Shown in pieces: positions 21,893-33,900 of a stretch of 64,000 nucleotides of DNA. The stretch is from positions 8,887,156-8,951,155 of the forward strand of contig NC_044990.1 of NCBI RefSeq assembly GCF_008728515.1, read 5' to 3'. The notes under the pieces were generated by a model. It worked only from the letters and a program-made list of their open reading frames with translations, had not been told where the DNA came from and ran no database searches. This DNA comes from Papio anubis. Its lineage: Eukaryota; Chordata; Mammalia; Primates; Cercopithecidae. The translations under genes were made by a program, and so were the position numbers. The stretch's first letter is position 1, and the number at the start of each line of letters is the position of its first letter.

Positions 21893-23706
21893 TCTTTTAT
21901 TTATTTTTAAATTGACAAATAAAAATGTTGTATATTTATCATGTGCAACATGTTGTTTTGAAATATGCATATATTTTTGGAACAGCTAAATTGAGTGAAT
22001 TAAGATATTACTTACCTCATATACTTTTCATTTTTTGTGGTGAGAACACTTAAACTCCATTTTCTTAGCAATTTTCAAGAATACAATATATTGTTATTAA
22101 CTATAGTCAGCATGTTGTATAATAGATCTCTTAAACTTACTCCTCCTGTCTAAGTGAAATTTTGTGTTCTTTGACCAGCATCTTCCCAGCAACCCCACTC
22201 GCCAGTACTTGGTAATCAACATTCTCCTCCCTACTTCAGAGTCCAACTTTTTCGGATTTCACATATAAGTGAGATCATGTGATATTTGTCTTTCTGTGCT
22301 TGACTTCTTTCACTTAACATAACGTCTTCCAGGTTCATCTGTGTTGTCACAAATGACATGATTTCCTTCTTTTCATGATGAATAGTATTCCGTTGTGTAT
22401 AAATATCACATTTTCTTTATCCATTCGTCCATCAATGGACACTCAGGTTGATTCCATATCTTGGCTATTGTGATTAGTGGTGCAATAAACATGGGAGTGC
22501 AGGTATCTCTTTACCATACTGATTTCATTTCCTTTGGATATATACCCAGTAGTGGGATTGCTGGGTCATATGGTAGTTCTATTTTTAATTTTTTGAGGAA
22601 CCTCCACTTGTTTCCCATAATGACTGTACTAATTTGTGTACCCATTAACAGCATTCCCATTGACAGTGTACAAGGGTTTCCTTTCTCCACATCCCTGCCA
22701 ATGCCTGTTATCTTTCATGTTTTTGATAATAGTCATTCTGACAGGTGTGAGGTGATATCTGATTAAGGTTTTAATTTGCATTTCTCTAATGGTTAATGAT
22801 TTGAGCATTTTTCGTATACCTGTTGGCCATCTGTATATCTTCTTTTGAGGAATATCTATTCATATCCGTTGCCTATTTTTAGTCTGATTATTTGCTTTCT
22901 TACTGTTGAGTTCTTTGCGTTCCTTATGTATTTTGAATATTAACCCCTTATTGGATGTATGGTTTGCAAATATTTTCTTCTATTCCATAGGTTGTCTCCT
23001 CATTCCATTATTTTCTTTGCTGTGCAGAAGCTTTTCAGTTTGATGCAATTCCATTTGTCTAATTTTGCTTTTGTTGCCTGTGCGCTTTGTTACCATCATC
23101 AAAAATCATTGCCCAGATCAATGTCATGGAGCTTTTCCCCTATATTTTCTTCTAGTAGTTTTACAATTCCAGGTCCTATATTTAAGTCTTTAATCCATTT
23201 TGGTTAGATTTTTGCATGTGGTGTGAGATAAGGGTCCAATTTTGTTCTTCTGCAAGTGGATATACAGTTGTCTCAGTACTATTTATTGAAGAGACTGCCC
23301 TTCCTTCATTGTGTGTCCTTGGCACTTTTGTTGAAAATCAATTGACCACAAATGCAAAGATTTATTTCTGGGCTCTGAGTTCTGTTCCACTGGTCTGTGT
23401 GTCTGTTTTTATGCCAGTACCATACTCTCTTTTTTCTCCCTCTTTTTAAAATCAGCTGAATTTAAGATTCAAGTAGAATATTGTTTTGATTATTGTAGCT
23501 TTATAGTATAGTCTGAAATCAGGTAGTATGAGTGTCTCCAGCTTTGTTCTTTTTACTCATTATTGCTTTGGCCATTTGGGGTCTTTTGTGGTTTTGGACA
23601 AATTTTGGGATTATTTTTTCTATTTCTGTGAAAAACATCATTGGAATTTTCATAAGGATTGCCTTGAATCTGTAGATCACATTGGACAGTATTAACAATA
23701 TGCTAA
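21893..23706 (-). mobile_element. 5'-truncated L1 (L1PB/L1MA-type), minus strand, 1.8 kb
   Basis: Antisense L1 from the 3' UTR (aaattgacaaataaaaatg at 21910; gtgagaacacttaaactcca near 22040) through ORF2-derived sequence (cagaagcttttcagtttgatg near 23025; gataagggtccaattttgtt near 23228; gattgccttgaatctgtaga near 23659). It stops abruptly near 23706, a usual 5' truncation. All frames are broken, so no functional reverse transcriptase is encoded. An A/T-rich region near 21893-21908 stands where the tail should be. Confidence 0.92.
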
Positions 23707-24487
23707 CAAGAACAAGCTTAGTTTCTTATTCTGACTCCCTCTCCCATCTTGAATGGGATCATGAAAGACTCTTTGCATGCATTGGGTGTGTTTGGGGTAG
23801 TGCTAAGGTGATGTTACTCTTTAAAAGCATCCCAGTTATCCTTTTGTAAGGTTGAGAATCTCATACTTTGTAATTTTATGAATGTAGGTTTCCTTAGAAT
23901 GAAGCATGCTTGCATCAATTCTAATCCAATCTATTGTGTTTCATCATCCCCCACATCACACAGAACTGATGAGGTAACACCACATTTTACTGAACCCATT
24001 TTTATGATACATAATTTTCAATGGCCATTATTATAAGACCTAAATTCAAGGTGTGAGTCTAAATTTTAGGACACTTGTCATCCAATTCAATACATCAAAT
24101 ATTACAAAATATTTATCATATTCCCTGTAGTTGCCTTTCTTGATGCCAGGCCAGATGTCACCGTATCCATCAGAGTACACCTTGCCCCTGGGCTCACATG
24201 TGGCCTCAGACACTTTCTCAACACAGCACTCCAGGTATACATGGACAAATAATCAGAATTGGTGCAAAAAAACCTATTTGCCAGCTCTGGAATCTATCAT
24301 TTGTCAGTAAATTCCCCTGCAACTTGATCAGCTTAAGCCTGATAAGAAATCTGTGATGCAGTCATTGATCTAGAATGCTATGTCTGAGCCTGGCCAGAGC
24401 ACATTTCTAGAAGACAGAATCGGTGTTCTTTAACCGAATGAATGTCATCATTTTATCCCTTCACTACAGGGATATCAGAGAGACACC
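23707..24487. other. Unique non-coding DNA
   Basis: Nothing recognised downstream of the L1 truncation point. Confidence 0.5.
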
Positions 24488-24712
24488 ATAACATGGTGGA
24501 GTGAGACACACCTGAATCAAACTCCAATCTTGCAACTTACTTACTATATTACCCTGAACATATCACTTAACCTCTCTCAGCTTCAGTTTCCAAAGCTGCA
24601 AAATGGGGTAATAAAACCTCCTTTAGAGAGTTGACATGCGGTTATAGCAGGAAATATCAACATAACGCCTAGCACATTGCAAGCATTCAATTAATGGTAG
24701 AATGTAGTTGTA
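24488..24712 (+). mobile_element. MIR SINE, plus strand
   Basis: atcacttaacctctctcagc, tcagtttccaaagctgcaaa, aatggggtaataaaacctcc and gcacattgcaagcattcaat follow the MIR order closely. Confidence 0.88.
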
Positions 24713-25657
24713 CAATTTTCAACAGCTGTGATTAGCAGGTATTAGGTTTTCCTATGATGGAATTTAAATAAAGACATACACTAGTCATTGAAAACATAAC
24801 CTCAAGCCTCCAGTTGAAACTTATGAGGATGATGTCCATGATAGAGGCAACTAAAGCAATCTCAATTGGGCTGTTTTCCCACTTACCATCCAAAACATGG
24901 CTATTTGGACAGGATCCAAAATTAAACCCTTAGGAAGCAATGAAAAAACCAGCCAGCTGTTGTCTGCATAACTGTGGTTAACCTCCGAGCCACGCCTCTT
25001 TGGGCATTCCTCTCCAGAGAAGCAGAAAAACATGAGACACAACAGATTCAACTGCAAAACAAGTCCTTTTGACCCAGGAGATCCTGGAGGCGGCTCACAT
25101 CGCAAGCAGCCTTGCCTCCCACACAGCTGTGTCCAGGCCTGTTACAGCTGATAGGAGGGCTCGTCTGCAGCATTGCTACCTTCTCAGCTAAAGATGATGT
25201 AGTGAGGAAAAAAGAAGAGGAAAACAAAAGAAAATGAGTGTCATTGTAAGTAGGAAGTGTTTGTTCTAAGTACATCACGTGGACAGCTAATGCTGTCTAT
25301 CAGGTGACATCATTGATAACCATTCAGGATTCCCAGAGTACCTTTTGGCAAACTTATGCTGGGCTGTGAGGACTGGGCTATAGCCATTTCATAAGAGCAC
25401 AAATAAAGACAACTTGATCAAAGAACATAAGCAAGAAAGAATGGAGATATTTTAAAATTTGAGTCCTTTTACTTCATTCTGGAAGCTACTTGGAATGGTT
25501 ACTTCAAATTAATACAATATTGGATCAAGAAGACTGCACATTTCATCCTAAGAGTGGAATCAGACATTTAGGGCAAAGAAATAGGCTGTGGAAAGTCCTC
25601 TCCATGGGGTAACGGGTTGCCTTGCACTCTGTGCTTCCCTAGAACAATGAACTTCTT
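24713..25657. other. Unique non-coding DNA
   Basis: No confident repeat. Overlapping minus-strand frames (24851-25278) are short and have no domain. Confidence 0.45.
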
Positions 25658-25673
25658 CCACACACTGTTGTGC

Positions 25674-25984
25674 TTTTTTTTTTTTTTTTTTTTTTTTTGA
25701 GACAAGCTCTCACTCTGACACCCAGGCCGGAGTGCAGTGGCACAATAATGGCTCATGGCTACTGTAGCCTTGACTTCTGGGGCTCAAGCGATCCTCCCAC
25801 CTCAGCTTCTTGAGTAGGGGACCAGAGGTGTGCACCACCATGGTGGATAATTTTGTTTATTTTTTGTGAAGACAAGGTCTCACTATGTAGCCCAGGTTGA
25901 TCTTGAACTCCTGAGCTCAAGCAGTCCTCCTGCCTTGGCCTTCCAAAGTGCTAAAATTATAGGCATGAGCCACCATGCCCACCC
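25674..25984 (-). mobile_element. AluJ SINE, minus strand, with target-site duplication
   Basis: T-run 25674-25699, then gagacaagctctcactctg, ending accatgcccaccc. The flanks cacacactgttgtgc (25659-25673) and cacacactattgtcc (25985-25999) match at 13 of 15 bases. It inserted next to the older Alu fragment at 26021. Confidence 0.94.
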
Positions 25985-26020
25985 CACACACTATTGTCCT
26001 TTTTAAAAAATAATAATAAT

Positions 26021-26142
26021 TGTTTTAGAGACGGGTCTCGCCACGTTGCCCAGACTGGCCTCGAACTTCTGGGTTCAAACAATTCTCGCACCTTGGCCTC
26101 CCAAAGTGCTGGTAACAGAGTTGTGAGCCACTGTGCCCAGCT
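26021..26142 (-). mobile_element. Alu single-arm fragment, minus strand
   Basis: tgttttagagacgggtctcg to cactgtgcccagct is one Alu arm with an adjacent (AAT)n-like tail at 26007-26020. The first AluJ landed immediately beside it. Confidence 0.8.
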
Positions 26143-26198
26143 GAAATACTTAACAGCCATTCCTTTCCAGCTCCACTGCCATACACCCATGCATAACA

Positions 26199-26387
26199 CC
26201 TGTGGTCCTCGAACTTTAGCGGCTACAGGAATCATCTGGAGGGCTTGTTAAAACGCAGATTGCTGAGCCACACACCTGGAGACTTCAATTCTGCAGTCTG
26301 CGGGTTGTGTCTGAGAATTTGCATCTCTAAGAAGTTCTCAGGTGTTGCCTGTGCTTCTAGTTCTGGACCACACTTTCAGAACCACTG
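26199..26387 (+). mobile_element. MER5A hAT-Charlie MITE, near full length
   Basis: Order of blocks: tgtggtcctcgaactttag, ggagggcttgttaaaacgca, gagaatttgcatctctaaga, ggaccacactttcagaacca. About 189 bp, the usual MER5A length. Both inverted termini (cctgtggtcctc and gaaccactg) survive. Confidence 0.9.
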
Positions 26388-26499
26388 CTTTAAGGACCGG
26401 CCACACACCCGCACCGAGCTGGGGTTAATTAACTGCATGCATGAATGAGTGAGTGATAAAGGAATAAATGACAGTGTGAAAGTCCTCCTTAGCAGACTC

Positions 26500-26725
26500 C
26501 TTGATATTCTCAGGATTAATATTTTTGTCTTTTAAGTATATCCTCTGCAAAACACACTTCTGACAGTAAAAGTAAGCCTGTTACTTCAATTTGAAGACCG
26601 CCTTTTTCATCCTGCCGGGCCCGATATCCTACGATAAATAGTTTAGTTTTTCTTGCTGATTCCAGGGCACATAAAGTTCTCAACTGTGAAGGTGCCAGAA
26701 GCTTTCTGGATTCAAAGTGTCTATC
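26500..26725 (+). repeat. Local duplication, copy 1
   Basis: Shares ordered blocks with 27578-27828: aaaacacacttct, gaagaccgcctttttcatcctgcc, tagtttagtttttcttg, attccagggcacataaagtt and gaggtgccaga-type text. It is not a family I recognise. Confidence 0.75.
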
Positions 26726-27236
26726 CAGATGGAGAGATTGGGGAGCCAGGCTCTTCATTGCTTTCTCTGCTCTAAAAATTCTCAGCATTTCATTTGAACA
26801 CATCAAAGCAGGCTCAGATTAAAGACAAAATGAGCTCGACACAACAAAAGTGGTGCCAGCTTGGACTCCATGACACTTTAGCCTTGAGAAGGCTGGTCTG
26901 GGGCCATTGGCCAGCGGGAAATTCACCTGGAGAACCTGCTGCTGCCCTGTCTCTTGGCCTTGGTGTGAGCATTTTTCACCCAAATCGGGCCACTTCTCAT
27001 CCTTGGTAACAGTGTAACAGCAGGTTCTGTCATCCATGGCTGTTTCCCAGCTGTCTGTAGACATGTTTCATAGAATCAGGTTTGTTCTCAGTTCATTTTA
27101 ACAATTAATCATATTTTACCATTATAATAGAACTACATAATTGCTATAGAAAACACAGAAGAGTAGAAAAAAAGGGAGAAACCATTCATAATCCTACCAT
27201 CTTAGATATTAACCCTGTGGATATTGGCAGTTTATA
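26726..27236. other. Unique non-coding DNA between duplicated blocks
   Basis: The sequence at 27110-27236 (ataatcctaccatcttagat, gatattggcagtttatatg) has the flavour of an L1M/L1ME 3' UTR, but I will not assign it. No coding signal: the two opposing frames at 26794-27064 have no domain. Confidence 0.4.
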
Positions 27237-27267
27237 TGTGTGTGTGTAGATATATATATATATATAT
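27237..27267. repeat. (TG)n(TA)n microsatellite
   Basis: tgtgtgtgtgtaga then atatatatatatatat at the tail side of a minus-strand Alu. Confidence 0.93.
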
Positions 27268-27562
27268 TCTTTCTTTCTTTTTGAGACAGAGTCTTACTCT
27301 GTAGCTGGCTGGAGTGCAGTGGCGCGATCTTGGCTCACTGCAACCTCCGCCTCCAGGGTTCAAGTGATTCTCCTACTTCAGCCTCCCGAGTAGCTGGGAC
27401 TACAGGGGCGTGCCACCTGTAGTCTGGCTAATTTTTTGTATTTTTAGTAGAGATGGGATTTCACCATGTTGGTCAGGATGGTCTCAATCTCTTGACCTTG
27501 TGATCTGCCTGCCTTGGTCTCCCAAAGTGCTAGGATTACAGCCATGAGCCACCGCCCCGGCC
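27268..27562 (-). mobile_element. AluY-like SINE, minus strand
   Basis: gagacagagtcttactctg at 27283 to accgccccggcc at 27562. The block caggatggtctcaatctctt is AluY/Sc-like. A small insertion (acctgtagtctggc) interrupts the left-right junction. Confidence 0.92.
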
Positions 27563-27577
27563 AACAGTTCATATATT

Positions 27578-27828
27578 TTCAGTTAAGATTCTACACTTAG
27601 GATTATTTGTCTGTAATATATATGTGATGAATATATACATATATATCTTCTGAAAAACACACTTTCTACAGAAAAAGAAAATTGTTTTTCAGTTTAAAGA
27701 CTGTCTTTCTCATTCTGCCCAGTCAACCAACCAGCAATCTGTAGTTTAGTCTCTCTTGTTAATTCCAGGGCACGTAAAGTTCCCAATTGCAGAGGTGCCA
27801 GAAATTCTCTTTTTCTAATTCAAACAAT
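27578..27828 (+). repeat. Local duplication, copy 2
   Basis: Diverged homologue of 26500-26725 in the same orientation, about 1.1 kb away. It has extra TA-rich sequence at 27616-27645 that copy 1 lacks. Confidence 0.75.
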
Positions 27829-28675
27829 AATTTCATAAATTAGATTTGAAAATGTCCCATTTTAAAAAGCTGATTTTTAAAAACATGATTACTTAAAAAT
27901 CACAGGCTGATTTTCATATTCCACTTTATTTTAAAAATTATTTTATTTAGAGACATAGTATATATATTTCCCAGTGATCATATAAACTCTTTCAGAATCC
28001 TCCCTTCAGTTCTTCTTACTTAAATGAGTTGTATTCTGGAAAACAAAAACCAAAACGGAACGATGGTAAGGACAGAAAGTTTTGAAGGGCAGCACTGAAT
28101 TGTGTGCATGCACGTTGAATTGTACATGACTCCAAGGCTGTTTCAGTGAGCTGATGAGAAAAATGACAACATGACTGTGAAAATCAGGCCAATCAGTAAA
28201 AAAGAAAAGTCTGAAGCCAGATAATGAAGTCAACATAAAAATCAGTTTTGAGGCCCACATTCAAGTTCAGTAAGTCTTCATTTATGCCAGCCACCAAATA
28301 GTTGTCAGGGGTCTGCTTCTTTTTGTGTAGCATGAACCAGGGTGGAAGTGTCCTCTAGTGGGTGTAGATATGTAAATTCCAGTGGATCTGAACAGAAGTC
28401 TTAACTTGGCCTTCCCCACATAGGAGATGATCACTCTTCCTCAAATTGCCTTTAAATAGAGTGGCGCCTCACCAGCACTGTCAGAGGGCAATTTACTTCT
28501 CCACTGAGAGCTGGCAAGCAGACATTTCCACTGCTTGGGAGTGGCTAACTAGAGAATGCAATAACATTGCACAATCACTGTTAAATATGAGGTTGAAAAT
28601 GTAAACATAGGTCACCTTTTTGTAGAAAATAGATGAAGTATTTAATTCATTTCCTGATACTAAAAAATAGGATTT
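27829..28675. other. Unique AT-rich non-coding DNA
   Basis: No repeat or gene recognised. Confidence 0.5.
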
Positions 28676-28968
28676 CTTTTTTTTTAAGACGGAGTTTTGC
28701 TCTTGTTGCCTAGACTGGAGTGCAATGGCACAATCGCAGCTCACCGCAACCTCCACCACCTGGGTTCAAGCAATTCTCCTATCTCAGCCTCCCAAGTAGC
28801 TGAGATTACAGGTGCCCACCACCACACCTGGCTAATTTTTGTATTTTAAGTAGAGATGGGATTTCACCATGTTGGTCAGGGTGGTCTCGAACTCCTGACC
28901 TCAGGTGATCCACCCGCCTCAGCCTCCCATGGTGCCGGGGTTACAGGTGTAAGCCACCACACCCAGCC
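28676..28968 (-). mobile_element. AluS SINE, minus strand
   Basis: T-run 28676-28685, aagacggagttttgctcttg, ending cacacccagcc. The block tctcgaactcctgacctcag is AluS type. Confidence 0.93.
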
Positions 28969-29217
28969 TGATTTTATTTTTTAATGAGATACAACTTAGT
29001 GGATGGATAGATATACACATGCACACAGGCATGCTTAATCTTTTTAGGAGCATGAAATGAACATGCATTCCAAAAACTCCCAGTAAAAATGGCAAGGTCA
29101 GTTGTATTATCAAAATAAATTTGCCATCATTGAGACCAAAAAATATTCCCTTGACATCTAACAGATATAATGAATCTTGTTCTAAACTAGTTATACTGGC
29201 CTGTGTGAGATGACTGC

Positions 29218-29710
29218 TGTGTTGGATTCCTAGGGCTTTCATGACAATGTACCACAAACTGGGTGGCTTAAAACAACAGAAATTTATTCTTTTACAGTTC
29301 TGGAGACCAGAAGTTCAAGATCAAGGTGTGGTCACTTCTGGGATGGTGGTGTTCCCTTCAACAGGATGGCAAGGTTGGTTCTTTCTGGAGGCTTGAGGGA
29401 GAGTCCATTCCAAGTCTCTCTCTTAGATTCTGGTATTTGCCTGGCAATCCTTGGTGTCCCTTGGCTTGTAGGCACATCACTCCAGTCCCTACCTTCTCTG
29501 CCTCCCTTGTCACATAGCATTCTTTCTACGTCTGTGTCCAAATTCCCTCTTTATAAGGACACCAGTCATTGGATTAGAGTCCACCCTAATCCAGTATAAC
29601 CTCATCTTAACTTGATGACATCTGCAAATATTCTGTTTCAACATAAGGTCACATTTACAGGTACCCAGGGTTAGAAGTGAACGTATCTTTCTGGGGGACA
29701 CAATTCAACA
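29218..29710 (-). mobile_element. MLT1 (MaLR) LTR, antisense
   Basis: Reads as reverse-complement MLT1: accacaaactgggtggctta, aacaacagaaatttattctt, then ataaggacaccagtcattgg and gacacaattcaaca. It is nearly full length (about 490 bp) and abuts the Tigger MITE at 29720. Confidence 0.88.
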
Positions 29711-29719
29711 AAAAACAAC

Positions 29720-30055
29720 TACAGACATTCCTTGACAAATGATTTTTCAAGTTTATGGTGAGGTGAAAGTGGCATGCATTCAGTAGAAACTGTATTTCTA
29801 GTACCCATACAACCATTGTTTTTCACTTTTAGTACAGTATTCAATCTAACACTTTATTACAAAATAGGCTCTGTGTTAGATGATTTTGCCCAATTGTAGG
29901 CTAATGTAAGTGTTCTGAGCACATTTAGGAAGGTTATGTTCAGCTCTGATGTTTGGCAGATTAGGTGTATTAAATGCATTTTTGACTTATAATATTTTCA
30001 ACTTATGATGGGTTTATTAGGATATGACCCCACTGTAAGTCAAGGAGCATCTGTA
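29720..30055 (+). mobile_element. Complete Tigger-class (pogo) MITE with TA flanks
   Basis: The left end tacagacattccttgac and the right end gtcaaggagcatctgta are inverted repeats: reverse-complementing the right end gives tacagatgctccttgac, with 3 mismatches in 17. The TA at each end is the target duplication of Tc1/mariner-pogo elements. The interior (ttaggtgtattaaatgcatt, tttgacttataatattttca) matches the MER44-type nonautonomous Tiggers I recall. Confidence 0.85.
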
Positions 30056-33000
30056 CTTACTATAATCTTCCAACAAACATCTGGGGAGAACTCATCTGCA
30101 TGGCTAATTTCTAAAGACACGATGATCACTTAGAAACATAAACCAACAGACTCTTGCAGTGGGGCCAGAGGCGTCCGTGACTTCTCTGTGGCCGCCCAGC
30201 CAGGGACAGCAGATCCCTCACACTCCCAACTCCTCAGTCGGAGCTTTCCCCGCGGCTCCCTGTTGCGTCTCCCTTTCTTTATATGGATCCTGATGCAATA
30301 CTGCCAGCACCCTGATGATGAAGAAGAAAACTGAAAGCACACCTATTGAAAACGATGAGTAAGCTACTTTTGACTGTTCTCGCCCCTCCATCCTTATTTG
30401 GATATTTTTTGTGGCTAAAAGTGCTTGCTCCTCAAACCTAGACGTTCATCCCCAGTTGGATTCGTTACTGCTTCCAAACAAATCTCACACGTAGCCCAAC
30501 TTCCCAGGGCAGTGGGACAACCCGAATCAAATTGTGTGACAAATGCGCAGGAGAATTCCCAGGGCCGTCCAAGTGAAATAGATCCACGTTAACCCTAGGC
30601 TCTGCGCTAGCCCAATAGCTACAGGACCCTAGAGGCTCATGTTGACCTAGTCTACTTTTATATCCGGATTTCTTACTTTTTTTGAATATTTCAGAGGCAC
30701 TTCTCTGATTTACTCTCAATGTGTGGAATGAAGACGCTCTCCATCCGACTCTTGTCTCCCTAACTAGCTACACTTTCTCTAACATAAGTAGGCCTTGGAG
30801 ATGATGGTGGATGTTTATTTAATTTAATTTACATTGTTTTTTAAAACCCAAGCCAAAAATGGTCAATGACGGTAGATGTTCAGAAATTAGCTTCTGATGG
30901 CAATTTACCTGGAGAATAAGAGTTACTATCTTTTAAAAATGCCCCTGAAAAGAAAAACCTTTCTGTAGGCAGGGCTAAATGAGACTGAATCACCCACATT
31001 TCGTTCTAGCCCAGGAAGACAGCTTCTCACGCTCTCACATCTGGACTGCAGGCCTGGGGAGCCTGGGAGCTGCCATCTCTCGCTTCCAAAGGCGTGGTTG
31101 GAGGCAGCTGCAAAGCCACATCCTGTCTTATGCCAAAAAGACTGAGGACATAAAGTGCAGAAAGTGGAGAGAAATTTTCTCAAGCGAATGTAATAAACAC
31201 TATGAACTGTGAGTAAAATAAAAACAAAAAAATAGCTTCAGGTGAAAAAATAAATTATACGAATCTGCCTGTGCCTAAGGGCTTCAAGCTCAATATGCAT
31301 GATTAGAAGAAAATTTCTCCAGGGAAATTAATATCTTATTGGTACCACCCCTGAGCCATTAGGATTGTTGAATAAGAAAAAACTGGCAACCTGGTCCAAA
31401 TGCTTCCCTGCTACTGGGACGTGTGTGATTGAATTATACAGAGAGACTATCAATCATATTTCTTTGGCTTATAATGATTAAATCTTGAGTTTGGGGTAAC
31501 TCGAAGTGACATCGTGCCTCCCAGGGGTCCTTGATTGAGTTGATAGAGTCGCCTTCTTCCTTGGGGGTTTTCTGAGTCCCAGCCCCAAGTGGAGTCTCCT
31601 ATTTTGCATTCAGTGCAATAAATGCTCCCATGGAGTGTTGCCAGGAATATACATGCATTTAAAAGGTTGGTCTGGCATTCAAAAGTTAAGCAGCCAAAAG
31701 CGCAAAGCCAAGAATGAGCAAGAGCAGAGTGAGAATGTTCACTTGGCCTAGCACTGAGAAATGAGGCCCCATGAGCCGAGTGGGGCTGCCGTGGTTATGA
31801 ACACAAAGCCATCCCCTCGCCTAGGTGTCCCTCAGAGTAGACCCCCCTTCCCCACCGCCTCCCACCATGTCACCAGATGGTGGCTTCTCTCAGCCACTGT
31901 GGAGGAGGCGCCGAGGTGGCCATTCCCCTCTCCAACGCAGAATCCTCATGGAGGACAAAGGCAGATGGTGTCTCAGATTCGATTCCGAGACCTGATGAAC
32001 GACCATCTCGACAGACTGCCATGCATGTGCCGTTCCAGCCCCTTCTTTCTGCTTGCCACAGATTTGCTCTCGGTGAACCCCTGGGACATCCAGCCAGGAG
32101 CATTTCAGGGGTAATGATCTAAAAGAGGAGCAAGGGGAGAAGTCAAAGCCCTGTGTCCGGCTGGTGCAGGACTAAGGAGGGGGCAGACAAGAGCTCTGTG
32201 TTATAAACAAGCGCATCGCCTGGGCTCTAGCATCAGGAGCGAATATTAGACTGTGCGTGTAGGGTTAGCTGTAGGTCCAGTGTGATATGAGACCAGGTTG
32301 ATTTTGATTTCCTCCCTCCACTGTTTTGCCTCTGTCCTCTGTCCTAATGAGCCTCATAAGTACACCCATGACCCTGGGGCCACCCACTGGTTATCTCCAA
32401 CCTACAGCAAAATTTCTCTCAGTGTTCCACACTCCAGACTTTCCAGGTCTGGCCCTGTTAAGATGTGCTTGTTCTGCTGCCTGGAAGTGACGAACTGTGT
32501 TGCCCTGTGGGCGTGCTTTGGCAGGGCCTTCATTCTTTGAAGGCAGGCAGGGGAGGGAAAGGCATTACACCTTCTATATGGTTTGTGAGAGCTTTCTATA
32601 CCCTATCTCATGGAATACTTTCTGCCATCCTAGGGGGAAGGGAGCATTAGCACCATATTCTAGACAAGCAAAAGCTGAGACAGGTCATGTTGGAAATGTC
32701 GGAAATCTCGCACCTGTCCAGAACAGAACCAGGATTCCAGCTCTATTTGCTCAAAGCCCATGTTCTTTCTCCAGCCTCATGGGTACAGACAGTGGGAGCC
32801 TCAGGCCAGTGAGTCACGGTTGGCCTAGAGGATCCTTTGCAGCAAGCTGTATCACACCCCAGGGTGCCTGCTGATTGGTGTGATGATCCCAGGCTTCTGC
32901 AGAGGTAGTCGAGCCCTGGCTCTGTGTCTGGGAGCCTCTGATGGCAGCTTCCACTTGGTTCTTCAGTTTGAGTTACTGTTGTAGGCGCATTTCTCCCTCT

Positions 33001-33730
33001 ATCGAACCTTAGATACTGTCACTGTGCATTTATGTCCCTGGTTCCCTGGCGCATGCTTGTGAAATCAGCAAATTCAGTCTAATGAGTATACACAAGGCAT
33101 TGCTATAAAATGCACCTATAAGCAGTGCAGTTCTGAGGCTGGGACCCGAATCAGTGATTTGTCATCTGAAAAGGAGGTTCCATTGGCCACTGAGGTGCAT
33201 ATGTGAGCAGGGTTCCTCTGAACAGCAGGACCTGAACACCCACAGGACTTTTCAGGCAATTCCCGTCCTTTTTTCTGTATCCTAAACAGCATTCGGAGTT
33301 AAAAGAGATAGTCAAGACATATCTGTTGGGTTGATGATGCAAAGTCTACACGTTTAAAAAGAAACGCAACTTTGAATGTGAAAATCCTGGAACATATTCT
33401 TGGTCCTCTGACCCAGAAAAGAATTTTTAAAAAATTTTCACTTCCACTGAAGAACAAAGTCATAAAGTTATTGTAAAAGACAATTCGCAATTGTTGCAAT
33501 AATAAGAAATAGAATTAACATTCATGCCATATTCTCCACATGTCATTTTAACCACAGGTTTCTACCCTTTTGCTTATTAATTATTGAACTGAAGTTACTC
33601 ATACCTTAAGGAGTGAATGGTTTCTTCTTGCTCTGCCCCAGGATATGATCCAGAGGTAGTGGTCATTCCAAACTGAAGGTCAATAAAAATGTAGGCAGCT
33701 TCCATAATCCGTATTTGTTTGATCATGAAT
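30056..33730. other. 3.7-kb repeat-poor unique block with CpG clusters
   Basis: I recognise no interspersed repeat in this stretch, the longest such gap in the window. CpG dinucleotides cluster at 30165-30270 (gcgtccg, gccgcc, gtcgg, cccgcgg, gcgtc) and 31770-32075. Frames up to 125 codons (for example 31761-32114 plus, 32497-32874 plus) overlap in several phases and have no recognisable domain. It could hold regulatory DNA or exons I cannot identify. Confidence 0.5.
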
Positions 33731-33734
33731 TTTT

Positions 33735-33900
33735 GAGTCAGTTTATTTAACAGTCATTTATTTAGTGTTTACCACATGGCCCTTACTGTGTTATGATTTC
33801 TCTTTAATCACAGATGATGCTAGCGCAAAGGTCCCAGGACCTGGCTGTGCTACTGGCCTTCGAGGAGCTCTCATTGAGGGGCTAACAAAAGGTTTAATAA
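33735..33900 (+). mobile_element. Possible L2 LINE remnant
   Basis: tttatttagtgtttaccaca, cctggctgtgct and gaggagctctcattgagg loosely follow the L2 3' end. Low similarity. Confidence 0.35.

Noticed and set aside
22461..23449. Plus-strand frames in the L1
   Set aside because: Antisense to a truncated L1 ORF2 remnant; not coding.
31761..32874. Plus-strand frames of 80-125 codons in the repeat-poor block
   Set aside because: No domains, frames overlap in different phases and both strands; kept only as part of a general note on that block.
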